Assembly: GCA_023417655.1 (NCBI GenBank)
Contig: JAEZFD010000031.1
Location: 62,001 to 126,000 of the forward strand
Direction of reading: 5' to 3'
From: Planctomycetota bacterium
GTDB lineage: Bacteria > Planctomycetota > Planctomycetia > Planctomycetales > Planctomycetaceae
Length of the DNA: 64,000 bases
Part shown: piece after piece, positions 26,758 to 35,245 of the stretch
Position numbering within the stretch: the stretch's first letter is position 1
Layout: each line of letters opens with the position of its first letter
The notes under the pieces: model-generated
What the model was told of the DNA's origin: nothing
What the model saw: the letters and a program-made list of their open reading frames with translations, nothing else
The model's database searches: none
Made by a program: the position numbers and the translations under genes

Positions 26758-27315
26758 CTAACCTGTGGGTGTCGACGAGGAACCCGGATCTGGATTTATG
26801 ACGGGTTGACCCGGAATTTTAATTCCACTTCCGAGATGGACAACTTTTGCAAGTTCCATCTCCTTCTGTTCGTGACATCGCAGCGAATCCAGAATGGAAT
26901 CGAATTCTTGACAGGCATTGACCCAAGAGAATTCACTGCTGGTGTATATCTGCAGACGGTCTGTAAGTCCTTTTAACCTCGCGAGAATCTCTGAATGTTC
27001 CTCGACCAGGCGGATATAGGTATTCGGATCCGCACTTGCTGCATTCGCGAGATGTTCAAGATGCCCAGACTTCTCCTCATGCTCAAAATGATTTTTGAGG
27101 CCCTGATAGATCCGCGACAGATGCAGCCCCAGCTCTCCAAAATGTGGATAGCCCATCTGTTTCATTTCCGTCCACCATTCTTTCCATTGCTGGACGGCCT
27201 TTTCAACTAACTTTTGTTCTTCTGCAAGCTTCGCGCGGAGGCGTTCTGAACCGACGTCGGTCAAGTGGTCATTCTGCTGCAGCTGGCACGGAAACTGGGG
27301 AGATCCTGAAAGCAT
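26758..27315 (-). CDS. Hemerythrin-like (HHE) protein
   Basis: This 185-residue helical protein carries His and Glu in the order expected of an HHE/hemerythrin di-iron bundle: the segments HLSRIYQGLKNHFEHEE, VEEHSEIL and LRCHEQKEME. Such proteins bind oxygen, nitric oxide or iron. The C-terminal 20 residues are rich in Pro, Ser and Gly and look disordered. It lies between the host-attachment-like gene (three bases upstream) and galT (seven bases downstream), so the three form a tight operon. With the sigma-54-type promoter and dyad at its head, I infer a role in oxygen or iron handling when energy or oxygen is low. The family call is good; the ligand is unknown. Confidence 0.75.
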   Translation of the reverse strand: MLSGSPQFPCQLQQNDHLTDVGSERLRAKLAEEQKLVEKAVQQWKEWWTEMKQMGYPHFGELGLHLSRIYQGLKNHFEHEEKSGHLEHLANAASADPNTYIRLVEEHSEILARLKGLTDRLQIYTSSEFSWVNACQEFDSILDSLRCHEQKEMELAKVVHLGSGIKIPGQPVINPDPGSSSTPTG

Positions 27316-27318
27316 TAC

Positions 27319-27801
27319 TCACTCTCCCGCCTTATCGGCAAGTGCTCGCTGGACATAGGCCGAGAGTTCTTCTGGTGATGCATGGGCAAGCTCCCGGTCA
27401 AACTCCGCCACGACCATTCGTTTCAGAAGCTCTGGCATCTGATTCCGCAGGGCCCCTAAGAAAAGTGGAGGTGCAATGATCAAGAGTTTGCCAAACTCAT
27501 TCTCCAGTCGGCCTCGTTCCAGAGCTTCTGTGACCTCGGCAGCGAATTCCGTCGCAGTGATATGGCGAAGATCGACTTCTGGATATCCCGCGCTTCGGAG
27601 TCCGCTCCACCCAGACAATCGGCCCGGGCGATCTGTGGTCACATCGCGAGGCCTGGAAGCACCTTCCGCATGAATCAGAGTCTGAATCTCCTTTAACGAA
27701 GCTGGTTCGGTTTCCGAAACGAGGAAAATTCTGGCGGTGGACCGATCCGCTACGAGAAGCCAGATTTGCGACGAAGTAACAGGATCGTGACGGAATGTCA
27801 T
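27319..27801 (-). CDS. Host-attachment-type protein (Pfam 'Host_attach' family)
   Basis: I choose the ATG at 27801, which has GGAG six bases upstream, giving 160 residues; in-frame starts at 27813 and 27900 are possible. The opening WLLVADRSTARIFLV, the central RPGRLSGWSG and the end with LLIIAPPLFLGALR and AEFDRELAHASPEEL match proteins annotated as required for attachment to host cells. That name comes from plant-associated bacteria, and the family is widespread in free-living species. Its fold is related to ribosomal-release-factor-like eRF1/baeRF proteins, as I recall, so the true role may concern nucleic acids or ribosomes. It heads the operon with the hemerythrin-like gene and galT. Confidence 0.75.
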   Translation of the reverse strand: MTFRHDPVTSSQIWLLVADRSTARIFLVSETEPASLKEIQTLIHAEGASRPRDVTTDRPGRLSGWSGLRSAGYPEVDLRHITATEFAAEVTEALERGRLENEFGKLLIIAPPLFLGALRNQMPELLKRMVVAEFDRELAHASPEELSAYVQRALADKAGE

Positions 27802-27996
27802 GAGACTCTCCATTCTCAAAATTTGCTGTTCTCTCGTGACTTCGAGTCGCATAGACAATGCCAAACCGGAGCATCGCTCAAACTTCTTGATATTTGTCAT
27901 TCAGCCAGATGGTTCTCTCACTCGAACTGAAAGTTTCTGCCAGACAGATCCAGACAGATATTGTTGAATTGCGTGAATCCTCCCTTGGATTTAGCA

Positions 27997-28012
27997 CGCA
28001 AATGGGTCCCCA
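27997..28012 (-). promoter_or_regulatory. Sigma-54-type promoter of the host-attachment/hemerythrin/galT operon
   Basis: Read on the minus strand: TGGGGA, CCCAT, TTGCG. The TGG and TTGC cores and the exact GG-N10-GC spacing are present. It is about 196 bases before the chosen start codon. Confidence 0.55.
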
Positions 28013-28095
28013 CTTTTTGCAAAGGTCGGGTGTCGAAACCTGCTTGCTGCTGACGGTCATCAGCTGCGGCGGCCAACAGAGCAGGCGAGCACAGG

Positions 28096-28111
28096 TGTGC
28101 GAATCAGCACA
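28096..28111. promoter_or_regulatory. 16-bp dyad, putative activator site (copy 4)
   Basis: TGTGCGAATCAGCACA differs from the perfect copy at 20831 by one base. With one more matching base on each side it reads GTGTGC-N6-GCACAC. It lies 83 bp upstream of the -24 box at 28012. Confidence 0.65.
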
Positions 28112-28579
28112 CAGGAGAACCCTGCCAGAAGACCCTTTCCGGGGGAGGCACCAGTTATCCGCAACGAGCGATTAAAGAAACAGCTGTCTGGACCTCTTCC
28201 TATACCATTCATAACCCCACCCGATCCTTCTCTCTGCAGCGACCTGTCGTGACTGTTTCACTTCAGTCACAGCGTCCGTCGCTTGCACTCAGTTTTGCCG
28301 TTTCCCCTGCCGGGATCTGGTCTCAGCCGAACTGCTGCCCATCTAGCAGGAAATTCATCTCGTGAACGATCTGGTCAAACTCTTCCAGACTCTCCCCAGT
28401 GCAGCGCACATTTGGGTTAGTGAAAGATCCAATTCCTCATGGCCGGTACGGGTAGACTAGAATGCAAGATGGCTGAGAACGGAAGTGGGACGGGGAGACC
28501 GCTCAGCTGGTGCAAGGCGATTCCCGGGTACACCAGCCTCGAGATTGGCAGCGATTCATGAAAGACCACTCGTGGTCGG

Positions 28580-29926
28580 TCACGAACTTGCCATCTTTCG
28601 CTCGCTTTGCATCTCAGGTTGGCGAGAGGGAGATTGCGAGCCGCGAAGGTCCTTGCGAAGAAACAGCGCACTGAGAAGGAGGCAAGCGGCGCCGATGATG
28701 GAGATCAAGTTCGAGCAAGTCTGAAAGAATGCCAGGCGAGAGCTATCTGGGAAGATCATATCTTTGCACAGCAATAATGAGATGCTCCCCCCATATCCGA
28801 GTGCATCTGCCAGATAGATGCCGAAGACTGCGTTCCCTCTGGCTCTTGTTGCTGCCATAAATCGTTCGAACAGAACAGCATTATAAGGAACATAGCCCAA
28901 ATATGCCCCTAGTCCCGTCAGGACCATAAACGTCATTCCGTTGATGACCTGAGTGCGAAAAAGAAACTCGGCCAGGCCAATGGTGACCATTCCGGATAGC
29001 ATCACAGCATAGATCGCCCAGAGCGCTGTCCTGCTGGCACGGATTACCGTCAGCAATCCCAGCACGGACGTGACCAGTATTGCGATCGGCAGTTCGATTC
29101 GGGTCAGGATCGCTGGCACAGAGTCGTAGCCCAGTTCCTTTACGATCTGGGCGACGTAAAGATCCCGGTAGTCGCGATACGCTGTGAGAAGAAAATAGAA
29201 AGCCAGCGCTGGAATCAGCGTCCTGTAGTACGCCCGGAGAAGCTCGCGGCGGTCGGCTGACGTCATGGGAATCCGCTCATGACGCTGCGTCACATCGACG
29301 GCATTCGGAACAGGCAGACGGTGCAGGAAGTAAACCGCAATCAGAAAGGGCGGCAGAAAACAGAGCCCGGTCACCGCCGGCATCCAGATCTCAGAGAAGA
29401 GATCCTGCTTCACCCACCAACGACCGACGTCCTTGACGACACCGCTGCCGAGAATGAATGAACAGGCGAGAACCGACAACATCAGGTCGGACATCCGGCG
29501 CCCCTCCAGATAGCGAACCATGAAGCCCCAGATCATTCCGAGCGGAAGTCCATTCAGAAACATGGCCATCAGCTTCCATTTCTCAGGAAGCGTTGCCAGC
29601 ATCACCAGTGCCCCCTGTGCCATACCGATCAGGCAGAGCAACAGGATCCACATCTGCTGTCGGCGAATCTGGGAACAGGCGGAGATTCCGAGAAACTTCG
29701 ATAGGCCATATCCGAAAATCTGACTGATGACCAGGGCGGTCTTCAATTCGATCGGGCCGGTGCCGACGTACTCTCCGGAGAAGTCCAGAACCATGAACGG
29801 TCGCCGGAAAGCACACATGGCGAAATAGGCCGTGAACGCCGCGATGGCACCGATGATGGCACACTTCAGCGACCCGTCGCCCTGCTTCGTCATAGATGAA
29901 TCGGCATAGACGGTCCCAGTGGTCAT
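28580..29926 (-). CDS. DUF5690 family MFS-like transporter
   Basis: This polytopic membrane protein has about 448 residues and 12 predicted helices in two sets of six with a central loop near residue 200. Its sequence, including CAFRRPFMVLDFSG, LPLGMIWGFMVRYLEGRR and a C-terminal YVPYNAVLFERFMA, matches what I remember of DUF5690, an MFS-related family common in Bacteroidetes and planctomycetes. The ATG at 29926 overlaps the stop of the upstream racemase gene as ATGA, so I reject the longer frame from 29992. Translational coupling to dgcA and dgcN suggests that it imports the substrate of that pathway, such as a dipeptide, muropeptide or D-amino acid. Confidence 0.78.
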   Translation of the reverse strand: MTTGTVYADSSMTKQGDGSLKCAIIGAIAAFTAYFAMCAFRRPFMVLDFSGEYVGTGPIELKTALVISQIFGYGLSKFLGISACSQIRRQQMWILLLCLIGMAQGALVMLATLPEKWKLMAMFLNGLPLGMIWGFMVRYLEGRRMSDLMLSVLACSFILGSGVVKDVGRWWVKQDLFSEIWMPAVTGLCFLPPFLIAVYFLHRLPVPNAVDVTQRHERIPMTSADRRELLRAYYRTLIPALAFYFLLTAYRDYRDLYVAQIVKELGYDSVPAILTRIELPIAILVTSVLGLLTVIRASRTALWAIYAVMLSGMVTIGLAEFLFRTQVINGMTFMVLTGLGAYLGYVPYNAVLFERFMAATRARGNAVFGIYLADALGYGGSISLLLCKDMIFPDSSRLAFFQTCSNLISIIGAACLLLSALFLRKDLRGSQSPSRQPEMQSERKMASS

Positions 29927-30981
29927 TCGTCTCGACTTCCCATTTCCATGTCGACGGAAAAGCCAGGCCGAAGCGTGACACCATTGCCCCAACCTGCCGT
30001 AAATTGAACACGACCGTCCTTAACCGCGACTCCAACGGCCGGATCATCCGACAGCAGCGCGGCCCCATCGAGGTCCGCGTAATCCAGAGCGGGAAGCAGT
30101 TGAGCCGCCGCAGAAATCCCGACAGATGACTCGATCATACAGCCGACCATGGTCCGCATCCCGAGTTCTCGTGCCTTACGAAGCATCCGTACCGCAGGTG
30201 TCAGACCACCGCATTTCACAAGCTTAAGATTCACGCCATGAAATACTCCATGGCACTTCTCGACATCTGCTTCCGTGCGACAGCTTTCGTCTGCAATGAC
30301 AGGCAGGACGCTGTTGCGAAAGACAGCTTCGAACTCTTCCCGCGGGCGATCATATGGGAGTGGCTGCTCAATGAACTCCACGCCGAGAGCCTTCAGCTGA
30401 TGCGACATCGTCACCGCCTGTTCCACCGTCCATGCACAGTTTGCATCGACCCGAATGACGGCATCGGTCTTTCGGCGAAGAGTCTGCACAATTATCAGAT
30501 CATCCGCCGTGCCCAGCTTGATCTTATAGATCGGCCAGCCAGGCTGCTCGCCCAGCTTGCGGACCATCTCCGGGACCGAATCAATTCCCAGCGTGTAGCT
30601 CGAAAATGGAATCGCATCCCCCGACAGCCCGAGCAGTTCACGAGTGGTGATCTTGTTGACCTTGCCATAGAGGTCGTACGCGGCGCAATCCACTGCAGAG
30701 AGTGCAAAGGTGTCATGTGGAATAACCTCACGGCAGCACTCGTACAACTCCTCCGGGGTTGCCAGTCGACGATCGGCCAGGGCATTGGCCACCTGCTGCA
30801 ATGAACTCTCCAGTGACTCATAGGTATGGCGATAATACGGATTGCACATCGCCTCCCCATAGCCGGTTTCGCCGTCGGCGGACAGCGAAACGATTAAAGC
30901 CGACTGGTGCCGCAATGTTCCCCGTGCGATGGTGAAGGGATCTCGCAGAGGGAGCGCGACTCGTTGCCAGGAAAGTTTCAT
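29923..30981 (-). CDS. dgcA: Enolase-superfamily dipeptide epimerase / N-acyl-D-Glu racemase (DgcA-like)
   Basis: This 352-residue protein is a muconate-lactonising-type member of the enolase superfamily. It has the acid-base lysines of that group (YKIKLG near residue 155 and KLVKCGG near 255) and the metal ligands in VDANCAW, EQPL and ADES. That pattern fits L-Ala-D/L-Glu epimerase (peptidoglycan recycling) and also DgcA, which racemises N-acetyl-D-glutamate. The upstream partner is a DUF1611 protein of the DgcN type, which favours the DgcN-DgcA route for D-glutamate. Start and stop both overlap neighbours by four bases (ATGA), so three proteins are translationally coupled. Confidence 0.85.
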   Translation of the reverse strand: MKLSWQRVALPLRDPFTIARGTLRHQSALIVSLSADGETGYGEAMCNPYYRHTYESLESSLQQVANALADRRLATPEELYECCREVIPHDTFALSAVDCAAYDLYGKVNKITTRELLGLSGDAIPFSSYTLGIDSVPEMVRKLGEQPGWPIYKIKLGTADDLIIVQTLRRKTDAVIRVDANCAWTVEQAVTMSHQLKALGVEFIEQPLPYDRPREEFEAVFRNSVLPVIADESCRTEADVEKCHGVFHGVNLKLVKCGGLTPAVRMLRKARELGMRTMVGCMIESSVGISAAAQLLPALDYADLDGAALLSDDPAVGVAVKDGRVQFTAGWGNGVTLRPGFSVDMEMGSRDE

Positions 30982-32075
30982 GCCTTCAGCCTTTCCTGCA
31001 GGCTCAGCACGGCGTCGACCAAGACTGCTGAACCATCGCGATAAACGTCGCAGACAGGCAACCCGGTCCGCTCATACACCTCTCGCTTTTCCTGCTCCGC
31101 CTGCTCTGCGGTGATGTGTCGACCGTTCATTGCGATTCCGATAATCTCCGACGGGAAACGCTGCGAAGCAATGCTTCTATAAAGCTCTAGGTAGGTCTCC
31201 ATCAACTTCAGCGGGACGTGGGGCATCCCTTTCACGTGTTGACGAGCCGCTTCATAGCAAAAGACCAACCCTTGGGGGGCACAGCCATGCAGCAGGCCCA
31301 TCGTCACTGCAGAGAAGGCCGGATGGGTAATACTCCCCTGCCCTTCGATCAGCAGGATCTCGTGGTGCTGGTTTTCAAGAACCAGCTCTTCAATGGTCCC
31401 ATTCACGAAGTCAGAAACGACGCAATCGATGGGGACGCCGTTCCCGACGATCATGATGCCCGTCTGTCCCGTCGCCAGGAATTTGGCATCACGGCCGCGA
31501 GCAATCAGTCCCTTTTCAAGCTCGAGTGTGGTCACCATCTTCCCGACACTGCAATCATGACCGACCGCGTGAATTCTCAGGCATTCCTGTCGGAAATCAA
31601 CCGCTTTAGCAGTCTTCCGGAAGTCATTTTTACGCACGTCGATCAGACGGCTACCACTGACTCGCGCGGCCTCTCGCATTTCCTCATCGTCACAGAGGAA
31701 GTCGTGCAATCCGGAGACAATGTCGAGTCCGGCGCGAATTCCGTCAAGCAGAATGACTCGCAGTGATTCTGGCAGCGTTCCCCCGGCGGCCGCGATCCCC
31801 ACGAAAACTGCGTCGGGAGAATCCGCTTCTGCAATAGAGCCAAGGATAGGAGTATTCCCCCCAACACCCAGGCGTTCTTGAGCAGTCTTTCCTTGATGGG
31901 CTCGGTCGATTACTGCAATGCAATCAGACTCCCGATACCGCAGCAGGCTCATCGCGGTTTTACTGTTCAGAATCGGAGCGTCGTCGTGGAGAGCAACGAC
32001 AATCCGCGCATATCCCAGAATCGGAGCAACCTGTTCAGCATATGTCTGTGGAGACTTAGTATTAAATGTCAACAT
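30978..32075 (-). CDS. dgcN: DUF1611 / DgcN-like P-loop protein
   Basis: This 365-residue protein has an N-terminal Rossmann-like domain (about 1-140) and a C-terminal P-loop domain with GHDCSVGKMVTT near residue 174, the pattern of DUF1611. In marine Proteobacteria DgcN, of this family, is reported to N-acetylate D-glutamate, giving the substrate of DgcA. Here it lies directly upstream of a DgcA-like gene with a four-base overlap. An exported D-aminoacylase gene ends 137 bases upstream. I infer a D-glutamate or D-amino-acid pathway. A related role on peptidoglycan dipeptides is the main alternative. Confidence 0.82.
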   Translation of the reverse strand: MLTFNTKSPQTYAEQVAPILGYARIVVALHDDAPILNSKTAMSLLRYRESDCIAVIDRAHQGKTAQERLGVGGNTPILGSIAEADSPDAVFVGIAAAGGTLPESLRVILLDGIRAGLDIVSGLHDFLCDDEEMREAARVSGSRLIDVRKNDFRKTAKAVDFRQECLRIHAVGHDCSVGKMVTTLELEKGLIARGRDAKFLATGQTGIMIVGNGVPIDCVVSDFVNGTIEELVLENQHHEILLIEGQGSITHPAFSAVTMGLLHGCAPQGLVFCYEAARQHVKGMPHVPLKLMETYLELYRSIASQRFPSEIIGIAMNGRHITAEQAEQEKREVYERTGLPVCDVYRDGSAVLVDAVLSLQERLKA

Positions 32076-32211
32076 CTTCTTTAACTTCTGGCGTAAAAAT
32101 TGAGCTTGATCCCCGGCGTCAGATCACGCCCAGACGGATCAACACTCTAATTAGAAATGTATAAGGGGATTCCGGCTCTTCCGATTTGTAAAACACCCCG
32201 GGCAGGGCGAT

Positions 32212-33834
32212 TCATGGCGCGACGCTCACTGTCGCGGCGGAATGTGGCTTTCTCAGTGATCTTCCGGCCATTTCTTTCGTCATCTCCCCCTCCTTGACTG
32301 CGAACTTTCCATTCACGAATAGGTATCGGACACCCGTCGCCAGTCGTGTGGGATGATCGAAGGTCGCCTGATCTATGAATGATTTCGGATCGAAAACAAC
32401 GATGTCTGCGGCCTGTCCCACTTTTAGATATCCCCGATCTTTCATCCCGATAATATCCGCAGGCAATCCGGTGCAGCTGCGAATTGCGGCTTCCAGAGGA
32501 ATGACATTCTCCCGAATCGAGTAGTACCCAATCTTTCTGGGGAACGTTCCGAAACTTCGTGGATGCGGTCGATCTGGTCCCGGCAATTGAGCATAACCAT
32601 CTGATGCGGTGGCAACCCACGGAAACGTCATCGCCATCCGGACGTCATCTTCGTTCATGGCAAAGTTCACAATCGCCGCCCCACCATTCTTGATGATGAA
32701 CTCGGCAATTTCCCAAGGAGACTTACCCTCGGCGTCAGCGATCTCTTTAAGATTCTTCCCCGTCCAGGCAGGTCGCTTACTAAACCGGGCAATAACAAGC
32801 TGCTTTCCCTGATCCATAATGGTCAGAATTTTCTCGACTTCCTGCTGAATTCGGGCACGGGAAGCCTCTTCGTCCAATCGCCTTACGAGCGCACGGATCC
32901 CGCCGGACCTTGACCAGACAGGAAAGATCGTGGCTTCCAGGCTGGTGCTGGCCGCGATGTACGGATATTGATCGGCGGTGACTTTCTGTCCCTGCTGGCG
33001 GGCTGCCTCAATCATCGCAATCGAGACTTTCAGGTGCCCCCAGTTCGGGCGGTCTTTTACTTTCATATGAGAGATGTGCACGGGCAACCCGCCCTCCCGA
33101 CCAATCTGCAACGCCTCCTGAGTCGCTCCAAGAAGGCGCTCATCCTCGCCACGGATATGACTGGCATAGATCCCGCCGCCTGCTGCGATTTCACGGGCTG
33201 CTTCGATCAACTCGGCGGTCTCAGCATAAGCATTGGGAGTATAGATCAGGCCGGTCGCCATCCCCCAGGCGCCTTCCTTAATCGCTGTTCGGGCAGTGTC
33301 TAGAATTAGCTCCATTTCTTCCGGAGTCGGCTTGCGGTTCACTCCTCCGACGACAGTCGACCGTACTGTCCCATAAGGCAGTAAATGGGCGACGTTTGTT
33401 CCGGTGCCATGTTGGTCTACCTTGTCGTAAAAAGCCTTCACCTCAATCGGCCCCATCCCACAGTTCCCGGTGACTGAGGTCGTGCAACCCTGAAGCAGGT
33501 AGCACTCCGCGGCTCTGACCTTCAGATCATCGGAAGCAAATGCAGAGTCACTGTGTGTATGCAGATCGATGAAACCGGGGGCAATGACCAGGTCCTTCGC
33601 ATCGATCAACATCCTTCCATCGGGGCCGGGCCCACTCCCGACTCCGGTGATTTTTCCGTCCTGAATACTCACGAAGCCGATAACGGGATCATTCCCGGTT
33701 CCATCGTGGATGATCCCATTGCGGATCACGATGTCTGCCTGTTGGGCATAGCCGATAGAGCATTCCATCACCGCAAAAATGGAGCCCATCGCCAGCAGCG
33801 TCGTGAGCCAAACCATTCGCTTTTTGAAAGTCAT
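32212..33834 (-). CDS. Exported N-acyl-D-amino-acid deacylase (amidohydrolase)
   Basis: This 540-residue enzyme removes acyl groups from N-acyl-D-amino acids. An N-terminal signal peptide (about 30 residues, core MVWLTTLLAMGSIFAVM) is followed by the small beta domain (VIRNGIIHDGTG) and the amidohydrolase barrel. The barrel has DLHTHSDSAF (metal ligands), GNCGMG, ASHIRGE, HISHMK and a late catalytic Asp in TASDGY. The length is slightly above the cytoplasmic D-aminoacylases because of the signal. It should act outside the inner membrane on peptidoglycan-derived or environmental compounds. It is the first gene upstream of dgcN and divergent from the XylR-like regulator. Confidence 0.88.
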   Translation of the reverse strand: MTFKKRMVWLTTLLAMGSIFAVMECSIGYAQQADIVIRNGIIHDGTGNDPVIGFVSIQDGKITGVGSGPGPDGRMLIDAKDLVIAPGFIDLHTHSDSAFASDDLKVRAAECYLLQGCTTSVTGNCGMGPIEVKAFYDKVDQHGTGTNVAHLLPYGTVRSTVVGGVNRKPTPEEMELILDTARTAIKEGAWGMATGLIYTPNAYAETAELIEAAREIAAGGGIYASHIRGEDERLLGATQEALQIGREGGLPVHISHMKVKDRPNWGHLKVSIAMIEAARQQGQKVTADQYPYIAASTSLEATIFPVWSRSGGIRALVRRLDEEASRARIQQEVEKILTIMDQGKQLVIARFSKRPAWTGKNLKEIADAEGKSPWEIAEFIIKNGGAAIVNFAMNEDDVRMAMTFPWVATASDGYAQLPGPDRPHPRSFGTFPRKIGYYSIRENVIPLEAAIRSCTGLPADIIGMKDRGYLKVGQAADIVVFDPKSFIDQATFDHPTRLATGVRYLFVNGKFAVKEGEMTKEMAGRSLRKPHSAATVSVAP

Positions 33835-34011
33835 AAGCTGCTCTTTGAATCGAGTCTCGGGAGGTCACAAACTCAGCAATCGACCGCTCTCGGAATTGGA
33901 CGCACGCCATACTGTGAATCTCTCTCCTGGATCTCAATACGGAATTCTGCATAATTCATTTCGATTTTGCGCAGTTTCCGTTTCCCCCTCAGCCACAGAG
34001 GTTGTCCATCG

Positions 34012-35175
34012 ATGCCAAACCTTCGCAAAGAGGTTGCCTTGCTGATTGATCCTGGAGACAGCTGGGGAAGACGCGTGATTCGCGGAATCTGTGAAGAGGT
34101 CCGACAGCACCACGCCTGGGATCTGCTAATCGCACCACGAGACGATGAATGGAGGTTCCGTGTCCCGTCCCGGTGGAAAGGGGACGGCGTTATTGGTGCA
34201 ATTCGCGATACGAAATCCGCGACTCACGTGAGGTCGCTGAATGTCCCCATGGTGAACGTCTCCTCCTGGCAGGGATCCGGAGTTGGATGGCATCGGGTCA
34301 ACACCGATGATGAAATTCGAGCGAGAATGGCATTTGCGCATCTCCGGGAGAGAAAGTTCTCACATTTCGCCTACTACGGGCCTCCAAGCCAGCGCTATCC
34401 CGACCTGCGTGGGCTCTGCTTCCAGCGAACCGTTATGGACGCCGGCTACTCATGCGAGATGTTCTCGGCCAGTCCCTCCCGTCGCGGGTGGAACTCCGTG
34501 AAGCAGCAGACTCTGGAATGGCTGAACCGGACTCCGCGACCGCTCGCAGTCTTCGCCGCCGATCCTCATCCTGCGATCCAGCTGGCCGAAATCTGCCGGG
34601 TGGCCGGAATGCGCATTCCCGACGAAATTGCCATCCTTTCAGGTGATACGGATGACCTGCTATGTGAGGTGTCCAATCCTCCATTATCGAGCGTGGTGCT
34701 CGCAGCAGAGCGGATTGGAGAAGAATCGGTACGACTTCTCGCCCAGCTGATGCAGCGACAGCAGGTGACCGTGATTTCGAAAGTGATTCCGCCGATCGGA
34801 ATCATCAGTCGACAATCGACAGACACTCTGGTCGTCGATGACCCTGACTTTGTTCAGGCGCTCCGATTTATTCGTCAAAAAGCCTGCAACGGAATCAAAG
34901 TCAGTGACGTCGTAAACATCGTCCCCTGCTCTCGTCGATTACTGGAGCAGCGATTCGAACGTTATCTCGGTTGCTCCCCTGCCGATGAAATCCGCAGGGT
35001 CCGAATGGAAAGAGTGAAAGAACTGCTCATTTCGACGAGCCTATCATTGGAAAAAATCGCCACCGAAGCCGGCTATCATTCCACCAGTCACCTCTGCGTG
35101 GCCTTTAAAGCCTACACCGGCGAAACGGCTCGAGACTATCGCCAGAGTTTCAGAGCAAACACGGATTCGCCCTAG
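34012..35175 (+). CDS. XylR-like transcription regulator (LacI-type sensor plus AraC HTH)
   Basis: From the ATG at 34012 the protein has 387 residues. The first 280 resemble the periplasmic-binding-protein-like sensor domain of LacI regulators without an N-terminal HTH. The C-terminal 100 residues form an AraC double helix-turn-helix (SDVVNIVPCSRRLLEQRF and LEKIATEAGYHSTSHLCVAF). This arrangement is that of XylR of E. coli and many planctomycete regulators. The gene is divergent from the D-aminoacylase gene across 177 bases and probably controls it and the dgcN-dgcA-DUF5690 genes. The ligand is unknown. A short inverted repeat GAATT-N6-AATTC at 33942-33957 is a possible site. Confidence 0.87.
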   Translation: MPNLRKEVALLIDPGDSWGRRVIRGICEEVRQHHAWDLLIAPRDDEWRFRVPSRWKGDGVIGAIRDTKSATHVRSLNVPMVNVSSWQGSGVGWHRVNTDDEIRARMAFAHLRERKFSHFAYYGPPSQRYPDLRGLCFQRTVMDAGYSCEMFSASPSRRGWNSVKQQTLEWLNRTPRPLAVFAADPHPAIQLAEICRVAGMRIPDEIAILSGDTDDLLCEVSNPPLSSVVLAAERIGEESVRLLAQLMQRQQVTVISKVIPPIGIISRQSTDTLVVDDPDFVQALRFIRQKACNGIKVSDVVNIVPCSRRLLEQRFERYLGCSPADEIRRVRMERVKELLISTSLSLEKIATEAGYHSTSHLCVAFKAYTGETARDYRQSFRANTDSP

Positions 35176-35245
35176 TAGGAAACGAAGCCAAGTGACCGGC
35201 TTGATGCAGGCGAGGCGGATAATAGGACTCGAAGATCTCGTCTGA

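Larger units (their letters stand above)
27802..28579. promoter_or_regulatory. Region between the host-attachment operon and the DUF5690 gene
   Basis: 778 bases without a recognisable gene. The left part carries the sigma-54-type promoter (27997-28012) and a dyad (28096-28111). From about 28130 to 28579 I see nothing specific; this is the downstream region of the DUF5690 gene. Confidence 0.55.
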
